A stretch of DNA of 13,456 nt, taken from contig JAFXSE010000116.1 in assembly GCA_017525855.1 (NCBI GenBank), forward strand, positions 1 to 13,456, read 5' to 3'. Below, piece by piece: positions 1-12,200 of the stretch. Under the pieces are notes generated by a model. The model was not told where the DNA came from. It saw only the letters and a list, made by a program, of their open reading frames with translations, and made no database searches. The DNA is from Bacilli bacterium (GTDB taxonomy: Bacteria; Bacillota; Bacilli; RF39; UBA660). A program made the translations under genes and the position numbers. How positions within the stretch are numbered: the first letter of the stretch is position 1; the number at the start of each line of letters is the position of its first letter.

Positions 1-20
1 CCCAATCCCCAATCCCCAAT
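1..20. repeat. Telomere-like CCCCAAT heptamer tract
   Basis: The first 20 bases are 2.9 head-to-tail copies of the heptamer CCCCAAT (first copy lacks one C). The C-rich strand reads 5'->3' into the window, which is the expected orientation for a left chromosome end (G-strand ATTGGGG). It resembles the C4A2 telomere of oligohymenophorean ciliates with an extra T. The tract is short and sits exactly at the sequence edge, as expected if most of the telomere was trimmed in assembly. I recall CCCCAAT telomeres being described for the rumen ciliate Entodinium, but cannot verify it here. A short internal C-rich repeat is possible but unlikely, since these are the only C runs outside the gene. Confidence 0.85.
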
Positions 21-249
21 TATTATAATTTATATTATGTATTAAAAAGTATTTAAAAATTAATTAAATATTTTTTAATTAATTAATAATAATTAATATT
101 AATTATTAAAATTTATTAATTAATAATTCAAAAAAAAAATAATTATTATTATAATTTAATACTAGTTTATATTATCATTGAGAACAACAATAATAAATTA
201 ATAAAGTTAATATAATAATAAATTAATAATAATAGTTAAATCTATTGGT
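21..249 (-). other. Subtelomeric spacer and 3' UTR of the giant gene
   Basis: This 229-base stretch lies between the telomere tract and the stop codon of the minus-strand gene, so it must hold the 3' UTR, the transcript end and the subtelomere. It has only about 12 G or C bases between 21 and 240, and positions 50-128 contain none at all. An A10 run lies at 130-139. I see no ORF of note, no tRNA-like fold and no recognisable protein remnant. The distance from stop codon to telomere is short, as in ciliate gene-sized chromosomes. Confidence 0.7.
87..108. repeat. Perfect 22-base A/T palindrome in subtelomere
   Basis: Bases 87-108 read the same on both strands (an A/T-only perfect inverted repeat with no spacer, centred at 97/98). 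It sits inside the 79-base stretch without G or C. In DNA with only about 5% G+C, long A/T palindromes arise easily by chance, so this is recorded as a structure seen and no function is claimed. Confidence 0.35.
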
Positions 250-3200
250 TTAATCACATCTTTCTCTGCAAATAAAGTCATAGCAAAGAGATTTACCATC
301 TCCACAAGCAATACCAACCATACAATCAGATTCTTTTTCAACACAAACATTATTATTACAAAGATGTGGATAATTAATAGGACATTCTCTAACTGGTCCG
401 CAGAATATTTCATTTTCAACACAAGTACCATCATAACAGACTACATCATTAGGATTAGCACAAGTAATAGTTGATGAGCATTGATAAGCATAATTTTTAA
501 CTTGTTGATCAACACATCTAGTTTTTCCTACAGGTAACATTTCAGATACTGGACATAATTTATAATCATCTCTACAAGTTAAATCACAACAAAGTACTTT
601 TCCATATGGACAAACTATTTGTGTAGGTTGAACATAATTCTTATCTCTACAAATACCATCAGCGAAGTAACCCCAATTAGCTTGAAGAGATTGACATCTT
701 CTTCTAATATATAATGGACACATATCTTCCCTTCTTTCATATGGAACACAATATTTCATATAACTACATTTATAAAATCCATATGGGCAATCACAATCAG
801 TTTGAGATTTGACACAAGTATCAGTACCATTAACTTTACATTTAAATGGAGTTGAATGATCACATCCATTTGGTGGTACTATACATGAGTAATAATCAGC
901 TGCACATTCATTATTAGGACATAATACTGGAGTAGATCCTTTACATGTTTTACGTTCATATTCTTTGACAACTTCATCACCATATTTAATAGTTTCATCA
1001 ACCCAAAGTCTAATAACATATTTTCCAGGAGTATCAGGAATAAATGATACATTATATCTTCCATTATCTAAATCTTTTATTTCTAAATAACTTAATGGAA
1101 TATTTTCATTAGAAATGACAAGATTACCAACTCCCCTGAATTTTTCTCCTCCTTTAGTTATTTTATTGTGATATACATCATAACATTGGAATGAGAAAGT
1201 AACTGGTTTTTGAGTTACATAGCCAGTTAATGTAGTTAAATCAAAGTCATCATTATTATCAGCTCTGCATGGACCAGTTACAAATGTTAATTTTGGTAAA
1301 TCTTCATTTACATTTACTTTTATAACTTCTTTTCCTTTGTAGTATAAGTGTAATTGATAAGTTCCAGCTTTTCTATTACTAATATCAAAGAATAATTGAC
1401 CTGTACTTTTTTCATTTTTATCTTTAGTTATATTTGGTACTGTATTATCAGGAATTAATGTTAAAGCAATATCTGTATTCTCAACTAATGGCTTACCTAC
1501 AATATTTCCGAATTTATCTGTACCATTAACTTTAAAAGTAACAGTTTCTGAAACTGGAATATGTTCATTATCGAAGTATAAGAATAAGTAGAATAAAGTG
1601 TAATCTAATGGATAACAAGTTTGGTTATATTTGGCAATTTGTTGTTCAGCTCCATAAACTTTAATTATATAATGACCAGAATATTTATATATATCTTCAT
1701 CAGTAGTAATTATTTGATATTCATTATTGCATTCAAGATCTTTATTATCTGTTCTTCTAACTTTATATTTTTTAGTGAATGTTGGAGATATTGGTGAATC
1801 TGATGGTCCATCAACAACAATTTCAAATGTTTCACTAAAATCTTTTTCATCCATACATTCTCCTTTTTTATCAAAAGTATATAACCACATATCTAATATT
1901 TCTCCAGCATTAATTTTTTCTTTATTTTTAGATACAATAATAGTTTTAGTATAATCAATTTCTGAAGTAACAAAGACATCAATATTTTCAGGGAAACAAT
2001 ATACATTATTTTCTTTATCATCATAAATTACATTCATACTCATATTTTTAGGTGGATATTTTGGTTTAACAAGAATTTCATAAGTCTTTCCATCTGGCTT
2101 TAATTTAAATGATATAACTGGTAAAAGTTCACCATTATTATAAAGAGTTAAATATGGTACATCAACACAATCATTTCTGTCTTCAAATAAGTTATTGAAT
2201 TTATCAGCCAAAGTGAAAGAAATATTCATAGTACTTTCTGCTGGTACTTTTCCTGATGGCTTTGAGAAGAATACAGTATATCTTTTATCTGGAACTTTAT
2301 CTGGATATACAGTATAATAAGCTGGTCCTGCATTTCCTTTTTCATTATTTCCTTTAATTAAATCAGTTAACAGAACATCCATTGTATAATATCCTTTTTT
2401 CTCAGAATATATAGTAATGGTATAAGTACCATATTCATTAGTAGTTTTTTCAACAGTAGATTTGAATGATTTATCTTCTTTGTCAATTTTAATAGTAATA
2501 TCTTTTTCAAGATCAATATCATCATTATATAATAAGCCTTTTTTAGTTCTTAATTCAAGAGTGAAATGTTCATAATTTCCTGCAACAAAAGATGTATTTT
2601 TAGGCTTCAACACACATTTTTCAAGATCATATGGACCATTTCCATGACCATTGTCTTCTTTAGAAATTACAATATTATATTTGAATGATGTCTCTCCTAA
2701 AACAGTTTTAACAGTATAAGTAAAATCATAAGTTCCACTGACTAAATGTTGATAAATATGAACATATGTTTCATTTCTGTTAAAATCTAAATCAAAGTTT
2801 GAAATTCTTCTAGTAACATCAAATTTAATTTCACTCATATCATTTCCTGACATGGTAGGATTAATAACATTAACATCTGAAGGAATTTCAGAAATAAAGT
2901 TATTATATGAATCATATAAAGATACATTTAATATTAATATGTCATTTGTGTCTACAGTAAAGCTATCTCCATTCTTATATTGAGTGAAAACGCTTTTAGA
3001 AACTTCACGGCTTAAAACTGAATTTTTTGGGTCTGGGTCACCTGGAATAACATCAATAATAACTTTAGAAGTATCAACCTTTTCTTTTTTGTCATAAACT
3101 ACTTCAACTTTAATTTTTCCTACAATGGTAACAGCAGTTTCTGAAGTAAATAAGACATTTTGAAGAATTTCATTATTGTCTCCTTTAGAGGAATGTTTTT

Positions 3201-6200
3201 CATTACTTGCATCAATAAATGTAGAAGTGAATTTTGAAAGATAATCATTAATTTTAAGTTTATTTCCATATTTATCAAAAGCATCAATAGTAATAGCTGG
3301 TTTTGTTCCTGCTTTTATTGGAGTTTCTTTTTCTTTAACAATTGTCTTAGATAAATCAATAACACCAGCAATAATATTAAATGTTGTTTCATATTCTAAA
3401 TATAATCCTTTTGAACCAGATTTATCAGTATAAATAACATATTCTCCAGCAACATGACAAGGAACGTTGTATTTTCTATATCCTGTAGTTTCATCAGATT
3501 GAGATGTTGCATCGTTTATTTCTCTAGCTTCTAATTTATAATTTATTTTAATCTCAACAACTTCTTGTTTTGTTTCAGCTAAATTATTGTATTGATCATA
3601 TGAAGCAACTTCAAATTGATAATCTTTATCAGTAGTTCCATCAATTAAAATCTTACTATTTTGTTTTTCTTTATAATATTTTTCTAAAATTCTTGTTACA
3701 ACTACTTCATCAGGTGATACTTCTTGTTCAGGATTTAAGTTTTTGATTAATTCATTGTTGACATATATTTTTAATTGACACTTTTCTAATTTTGGATAAG
3801 TATTTGATTTTTGAGTTGTCACTTCAATATAGTAAACACCTCTAGTACCTGCATTTGATTGTGTGAAGCTAAATGTCTTATCAGACTCATCACATGACTT
3901 AATATTAAATTTAACATCATTGTCCCAAGAATTTCTTCTAATATTATCTTTTGTCCTCATTTCAATTATCATGTAACCTTTTTTTCCTGCAATATATTTC
4001 AAATTTTGTTCATTAATATGAGTGTGCTGAATATCAGCTGGTTCATTTGAACCACCTTTACCATCCCCTTCAATTGTAATATTATATTTTATTGTTTGTT
4101 TTTCATATGTGAATACTAAATCATAAAATCCTCCTACTAAAGTTTCCCATGTAACTCCACTATTTATAGTATCATTAACAATAAATTCTGCATATTCTTG
4201 GTTAGATTGACCTTCATTATTTAATTTCAAATTATAAACAGTTGATGAATTTTGAGATTTGAAGTGTGCAGTGTATTTATTTAATGTTTCTGTTGGAATT
4301 GTATCAACATCATTATCATATTTGTCTCTTGGATATAATCTATATACTGGTTGTTCTTTTGTATTTTTTTCTACAATACCATTTTTCAATAATTCATAAT
4401 CTTTTTTAGTAGATTCATATCTCATAACTTTAGTATGGTCGAAATCAATATCTCTACTCTTAATATTAATTCTACATGAATGACAGGATATTTCCTTAGT
4501 GCCAATATATCCATGAACAACAGTAATACCACTAATATAGAATGTTCCAGGATATGATAATACATTAAGACCTTCTCTGACTTCAATACCATATTTTTCA
4601 CTTACAACCTTTAATTCTGTTTCTTTTTCGTTGTTATGTTTAACTTGATAAGGAGAAGTTTCTTTATATTCATTAGCATCAATATAATTATTATATTTAT
4701 CATAACAATAAATATAAACTTTGGCTTCTTCACCTACAAATCTGTCTCTATGACTTACTTCTATATAACTATTATCTTCATTTGCAATTCCATGAGTGAA
4801 AGTTATATTATAAAATTCTAATGGGAAATATTTACCAACTACAACGTGAGTATAAGCATATGTGGAGGTTATTGTTATAATTACGTCTCCATTAGCTTGT
4901 GCAACAGGTTCTGCTTTATATGTATGACCCTTTGCTGTTGTATAAGGAGCAATTTTGATATTAAGTTTTGAAATTTCAGAATTAACATCAGTAATTAAGT
5001 TATCATATTGATCATATAATTTATTAATCATTTGGAATTTATCTTCAACTGACACTGTACCTAATTCAACCTTAGTAATTTCTTCTCCATTCATTTTGAA
5101 CAATTTAGATTTAGAAACTTCATCTGGAACTACTTTTATAGTTACTTGTTTAGGAACTTCCTTTTCTTCTACTAAAACTTTAACTTTGAAACCATTACTT
5201 GATTTAGTGCAATTAAATTTAATATTATATTGACCAGGCTTTTCATCTTGTGTTAAAGAATAAACACAATTTTTGACTTCATCTGGGAAATTAACTTTAA
5301 TATTATCTTCAGGTTTTTCATACCAATAATTTTTACGTTTATCTTCAGCTGTTCTTAATTCTAATGAAACAGTTTTTTCTTTTCCTGCTGTCAAAGTGAG
5401 CTCATTAGGGTTAATATATGTTTTTTGGGAATCAACTTCACCTGAACTTCCATCAGTATATCCCCCAGTCAATTGAATTTTATAAGTAATTTCCTTTTTA
5501 GTAGTAGTTTCAGCGACAATTAATTGATATTTGTCCCCATTTGGTAAATATGTCCATTTTCTTTCATTTTCATTACTATTCTCTAATTTACAAACTGTTG
5601 ATAATTTAGTTATTTCATTATTTGTAACACATAATTTAACATCAGTAACCACAATTTCAGTTGTTACTGTTAATTTGGCTATTTCATTTTTGTCTATTAT
5701 TTGATTTGAATATTTATCATAGAAATGAATTTCAAAATTAGGAGTAATAGTAACAGGGAGTGAGTTAAGTTCAGTTCTTGATAATTCTTTTTCTTCATTT
5801 TTGTTATATACTTTAGTTTTATCAAAATCTAATTTATCAGGAGTTATATCAAGTTGGCATTTTTTGCAAGCAACATCTTTATCATCATAGTCAACTATAA
5901 ATTCAATTTTTCCAGATTTTTCTATAACAACTTGACAGAAGAAATGATCATTATTGAAACTTTTTACATTACATGATTTAGTAACTTCTACCTTATATTC
6001 CTTGTTAACTTCATAGTTAACATCAAATTTAGATAAATCTGAAGTAGTTACGTTGGTAACAATATTATCATATATATCTCTTGGATAAATATCCATTTTG
6101 TTAGTATCTCCTGCTTTAACACCTTCAGTTTTTTCAAGTTGGGCATATGAATGTTCAGCATTAACAGGTCCACTCCATAACTTATATTTAATTGTATTTG

Positions 6201-9200
6201 AGAAATAGCTTGAAGTAATTTCAATGGTAGTTACTTTTTTTGAACTGTATTGAACATTTAAGTATTTTCCTTCAGAAACATAAGAATTAGAAGTTAACTC
6301 ATATTTATCAGTTGATATTCCTTTTGTTAATTTTTCTAATTTTTCTTGGGTGAATTCTTTTTTATCAAAAATTTCAGAATATATATTATCATATGCATCT
6401 TTAGGAATAAATTTAACAATAGATGGATTTACAACAGTACCATCAACAGCTCCTCCATAGTATACTAATTTTTTAAGTTCGGCATTTTTTATATTTAATG
6501 TAACTTTTTGAGTAATAGCACCATTACCATATGAGAATGATAATACATTATTATAAGAATCACGATTTGATTCATATTGAGTTACTATTATTTTTATTTG
6601 TCCATCTTTTTCTCCCAATTGTTTATCAATTTTAAGTTTAGTTTCATCTAAACCATATGAATTAGTAACAATTAATGAAGAAAGACTAACTTGATAATTC
6701 CATCTTAGATTATCTTTTGCTCTAAATTCAATATCTATTTCTTTTGATTCTCCTGCAATTGCATCGATATAAATTGGTGTAATATAAGTTTTACTTAAAT
6801 CATAATTTGCATTAGGAGATACATCTTTATCTCCTAAGAATAAAAGTGGATATTTAATTTCAACTTTATTATAAACAATTATTAAATAATATTCTCCTCC
6901 AGGTAATTTATTAAATTCTGGATTACCTTCTTTATAAGCAAATAGGAAGTATGAATCTTCTTTTCTAACATCTAATTCCCATTTGTCTTCTTCACCAAAT
7001 GTCATATGACATGTTACAGTCACTGAATGGTCATAAAGTGTAATCTTTTCTTCTTTATCTGTATATAAATAAAATTTATAAATTGGTTTAACTTCTTTAT
7101 TATTAATATTAGCTTGAGAAGTGGTAGACATTAAAATTTCATTTTTATTGCCAATATCATAGAATAATTTACTCTTTTCTGTGCTTATTTCTTGGTATGA
7201 AACAGTAACTTCTGTTTTTTTTTCTATTTGTTGATTATTATAAGTAACAGATAATTCATATTTTCCAATTTCACTATAGGTATAAGTGTATGTTATAGTT
7301 GTTTTGGTTATTTTTGATTCATATTTAGTTTCAGTTGTTTGTTTAGTAACTACATTTGTGTTTTTAATTTCTTTTTCTAATCTTCCTTCTTGAGTTCCTA
7401 CATTAACTTCATATTTATCTCTTAAAGTTACAACAACTGTTGAGGATTCTTTTATTATATAGTTAGTTTTATCTATAGTATAGAATGATTTAGTAACATC
7501 TACTGCTCCTGGAACTCTTGTATATATAAATGAATATTTTCTATTACTTTCTACAATAAGAATATTCCAAACATGTTTAGTAATAGCTTGTTTTATATTA
7601 TCATAGAATAAATATTCATTTTTCTTTTCATCATAAGTAAATTTATAATAATTTTCATTTGCTCCAAATTTATCTGAAGTAATAGTTATTTCATTTTTGC
7701 CAATAATTGAATGAGTAATATCGTTCTTATTTTTATCTAAAACTTTGAAAGAGAATGAAATTTCATCATCATTTGAAGGATTTATTTTCCAAGTATATTT
7801 ATCAGAAGAAACTGTGAATAAATCAGTATTTACAACTTCTAAATAATAGGCTTTACCACTATTTACAACTAGTGTTACTTTTTGAGTGATTTTTTTTCCT
7901 TCTACAGTAACAGAGAAGCCATTATTTTCATTTTCTTTGCTACAAGTGACTTTAATAACATATCTTCCTGGTAAATCACCTTTTTCAACTTTATATGAGC
8001 AATAATCACTATCTTCATCAAATGTAACTTTTATTTTTTCTGAAGGATTTGGGAACCAGTAGTTTTTACGAATTTCTTTGGCTGTCCTGATTTCCATAGT
8101 AGTTGAACCTTCTTCTCCAGCTACAACTTGGATTTTTGTTGGATTAAAAATAGTTTTAGTATAATCAGCAGCTTCAGATGAACCTTCAGCTCCTCCAACT
8201 ATTTTTATTTTATAAGTGAAACTATTTTCTATAACTTCTTTTTGTTGAATGGTTAATGAATAAGAATCACCATTTGTAATATATTGCCACTTATTAATGT
8301 TATCATCTCCATTTGAAGTAGGACATAATGTAATAAGTTTTTTATTTCCTGAATTGCTTACACAGAATTTAATATCTGTACCTTCAAATTTAGTAATTAA
8401 ATTTAATTTTTCAATTGATGATGCTTCTAAAACGTTTTTATATTGATCATAGAATGTTACTTGGAAAATTGGTTCTTTTTTAGCCTGTACTTCATTAATT
8501 TTTTCTACATCTAAGTAATATTCTGTATTTTTGTAATAAGTTTTAGTATTTTTCCATTCAAATTCACTGAAAATAACTGAGAATACACAATTTTTACATT
8601 CAATTTCAGTTTTAGTATATTCAACATGGAATGCAATATTACCAATATATGTAATTGGAGTACTACATTCAATACTATTATAAACAGTTTCAGTTTCAGT
8701 TTTTTTTGCTGCTGAATTTCCATTTATAATAACATCAATTTCACTAGAATGACCTTCTACTAATTTACAGTTAGTTACACTTTCATTTGAATTTTCTTCA
8801 ACTTTTTGATAATATGTAGTGAATTTTTTCATATCTGCTTCACTTAAATCATCAATATCATTCATATATTTATCTCTTGGATATATTAATATTTTGTAAT
8901 CACCTGAGGAACCTTTTTCTCTTGTTGCCATTTCAGCATATGTATTTTCAAAATTAATTGGTCCTGATTTAATTCTATAACTGTAAGTTTCTTCAAAATA
9001 TTGAGAAGTAACTTTAACATTTGTTGAAATAGTTGTTTTATATTGAACAATTAAATATTTTCCTCCTGAAACATAATTATTAGCAGTTAAAGTTACACCT
9101 TCTAATGATTTTCCAACAGTTAAAGAATTCAAATATTCTCTGGTAACTGAAGAATCAAAGAAATCAGTAACTAAATTGCCTTTATCATCAATTGGCATGA

Positions 9201-12200
9201 ATTTTATTGTTGGTGGATTTGTGACATCCCCATCAGATGGTTTTTCCACTATTTTCAATTTGGAAAATTCACCAGATTTAACTTTTAATGATATTTTTGT
9301 TTTAAATGTATATTCTTCAAGAAGTTTAATTGTGATGATATTTTCTCCTTTATCAGTTATAACATTTTGAGTAATTGTAAGAATAATATTACCTTTATTA
9401 TTATAGTTAATTTCAAAGTTATAATCAATTCCTTTTCCTTTTTCTAATCCATATGAATTTTCAAGTCTGAATTTCCATAAAATATCATATGCATAATTAT
9501 TCCATCTTAATCCATCACTTCCTCTTAATTGAATGTTAATTACTGTTTTTTCTCCTGCAACAGCAACTGCATTAGCTGGTTCAATATATGTTTGTTCTAA
9601 ATCATAATTTGTATCTAAAGAATAATTATCACCATCTCCTAATAATTGTAATGTCCAAGATAAAGTTTGCTTTCCTGAAGTTAAAGTAAGAGTAAATTCT
9701 CCATTTAAAGTCTTAAATAATTCATAATATTCATTTTTGAAAGTAAATTGAATATTTTCTGTACTTTTTTGAACATTAAATTCAATATTTACTTTACCTT
9801 CTTTTCCGGTTAAAACTAATGTAAATTCTGAGTCAGAAGTATATGTAGTTTTTTCTCCACTTTCAGTATATAGAATTAAATTAAATCTAGGATTTTGATA
9901 TGAATTTTGAATAGTTATTTGTTTTCCTACATCCATTTCGACGGTATTATCTAAAATTATTTGGAAAATACTTTTGGCTAAAGAAAATTGAGGTGCTGAA
10001 ATAGTTATACTGCTACTACTGGTACTACAATGAATTTCTTCATTTTTATAATAGGCTATAATTTTGATTGCTCCTGCAACTTTAACATTTGATTCATATC
10101 TAATAGCATAATTGCTTGTTGTTTGTTTATAATTGAAAGAAAATAATTCTTTATTTTCTGAATTAAAAGCTTTTACAACCACATTTCCTCTTAATTCATC
10201 TAATTTTCCACTAGTAAGACCCATAAATGCATTATTTCCATCTTTTAAGAAAACGTCAACAAAGACATAGCTATTTATTTTATATTCTCCTGAAATTATA
10301 GTGAAATAAGAATTTTCTACTGATATTTGTTGTTTTATTCTTGATTGATCATAAGTGATATAATATTTAACTTGTTTATTTCCTTCTTTGAAATAAAATA
10401 CCCAAGTGTATGTTTTACTTTGATACTTAAATTTATCTTTGAATGTGTAATATCCTGAATTGTAGGTAATACTATAATAATTTTTATCAGTATAAGTCTT
10501 TCCATCTACAATATAATAAATTTCGGCATTTTTATCGAAATAATCTCCTCTTGAAATAATTCCATTTCCTTCATCTTTTAATTGAAAGTCGAAGCCAAGA
10601 TTACCATCAGTAAAATCTCCAGTATATTCAAACCAATATTCATTTCCACTTTGTTTTGTTTGTTTAAAATATTGATTATATTTAAATGACATAGAATATG
10701 CATATACTTGTTCTGAAACAATAGTTTTTGTTACAACAGTTGTTTCTCCATATTTAACCGTGAATCCACCAGAATATTCTGTAGTAGAAGAAGCATAAAC
10801 TTCATAAATACCAGCAATTGAAAAAACAGCAATTCTAAATTTAACATCACCAGTAGCAGTTAATGTTATCTTAATTTTATCTGTTCCAATATTATAATTA
10901 TATAAATAATTATCAGTTGTTTTTAAAATAATAGTACCTATTTTCATTTCTTTTCCATCTGCTTTAATTTGAATATTATTATCTATGTTTACTTCCATTT
11001 TTTTAGCATCAAATTCATGGAAACAAGTAGTATAGGTGGAAATTTGTAAGGTTTGTGTGTTATATCTAAATGTAACAATTTTTACATCTGTTCCAAATGT
11101 TATTTTTAAAGTATAATCAAAAGATGATCTCTTCATATATTTATCTGATTCTTTTCCTTCTACATTAAAAATACCAATATATTCTTTACCACCTTCTTTA
11201 TATATTTTTGCTACATATTTTCCTACATCATAATTTTGATCATGATTACTATAAAAATCTACTTTTATTTTAGTAACATCAAAATCAGAAGGATAAGTTT
11301 TGTATGTTGACATTAAAATACCACTACTATCTGCCAAATCTAAAGAAGTAATTTTTCCAGAATTATCATTTCTATATTCAATTACTGCATTTTCAATAGA
11401 AATCCATTTTTTTGAATAATAATTAAATATTTGTGATTTGCTTAAACTAGAGGCTTCTCCTGCAACAGTAACTGAACTAATTTTACCATTTATTTGTATC
11501 TTTTTATTTGTTCCTATTTGTATTAAATATGCATAAAATTGGAATACTCCATTGTCAGGAATAGTAAATGCACATTGATAGAATGTTGTTTTATCTGAAT
11601 ATGAATTGGAATAAGTTTTTGAGGTTGGAGATGTTTTTTTAGTCTCACATGAGAAATCATATTCATTTATTTCTTTAAATCTTTTGATATTAATTTCGTT
11701 TCCTCTTCCATCTTTGAAATAACAGTTATAATTAACTTTGGCACCTGCTTTTAAAGAAGGATTAGAATTATATCCATCTAAAGTACAATAAGATAAAGAA
11801 GTACTTATACCACCAACAATTACAGTAAACTTAATGCTTTCTTTCATATAAGTATATTGGAATAACTGATAAGTCCCAGTTTTAGTAATTTTAATAATTA
11901 ATTGATAATGTTCTTCATATTTTCTCATTGAAAGTGTTGGTGAATTTCCATTACAAACAAATCCAACTTTAGATAATATATCAGCTGAATTAGTACCTAA
12001 ATCAACCGCATTTCCAGCACCATCAGTTATACTGAAATCAAGGACTATTTCCATGCTTTCACCTTTTAAAGAAAAATCTCCATTATCAGTACCAAATTGT
12101 AAAATTCTTACTCCATTTTCTACTTTTGAAGTTTTAGATGAAGAATCAATAATACCATCATGTCCTATTAAAGTAATTATTTCTAAAGATCCTGCTTGAA

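Noticed and set aside
112..117. AATAAA on the minus strand, a possible poly(A) signal 130 bases past the stop
   Set aside because: In DNA with about 5% G+C this hexamer is expected by chance, and ciliate poly(A) signals are not reliably AATAAA.
207..434. Minus-strand ORF of 75 codons overlapping the gene's 3' end
   Set aside because: It lies in another frame of the Cys-rich tail, has a low-complexity I/L/V/F/N composition and runs into the A/T spacer. It is a shadow ORF.
879..1064. Minus-strand ORF of 61 codons
   Set aside because: It is a different frame of the same strand inside the filamin domain, with no domain and a biased composition.
1573..1617. Hydrophobic stretch near residues 3881-3895 as a transmembrane helix
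   Set aside because: It is only about 9-10 hydrophobic residues, with Tyr and flanking Asp and Cys, inside an Ig-like domain. It is better read as a beta strand.
1727..1954. Plus-strand ORF of 75 codons with a hydrophobic start resembling a signal peptide
   Set aside because: It is fully antisense to the conserved repeat region. Its Ser/Leu/Phe content is what antisense of Lys/Glu/Asp-rich codons gives.
4636..4821. Plus-strand ORF of 61 codons rich in Ile/Phe, looking like a membrane peptide
   Set aside because: It is antisense to super-repeat unit 4. The hydrophobicity follows from AT-rich antisense codons.
8511..8723. Minus-strand ORF of 70 codons
   Set aside because: It is an alternative frame within super-repeat unit 1, with no independent support.
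9176..9370. Plus-strand ORF of 64 codons
   Set aside because: It is antisense to unit 1, with no start context or domain support.
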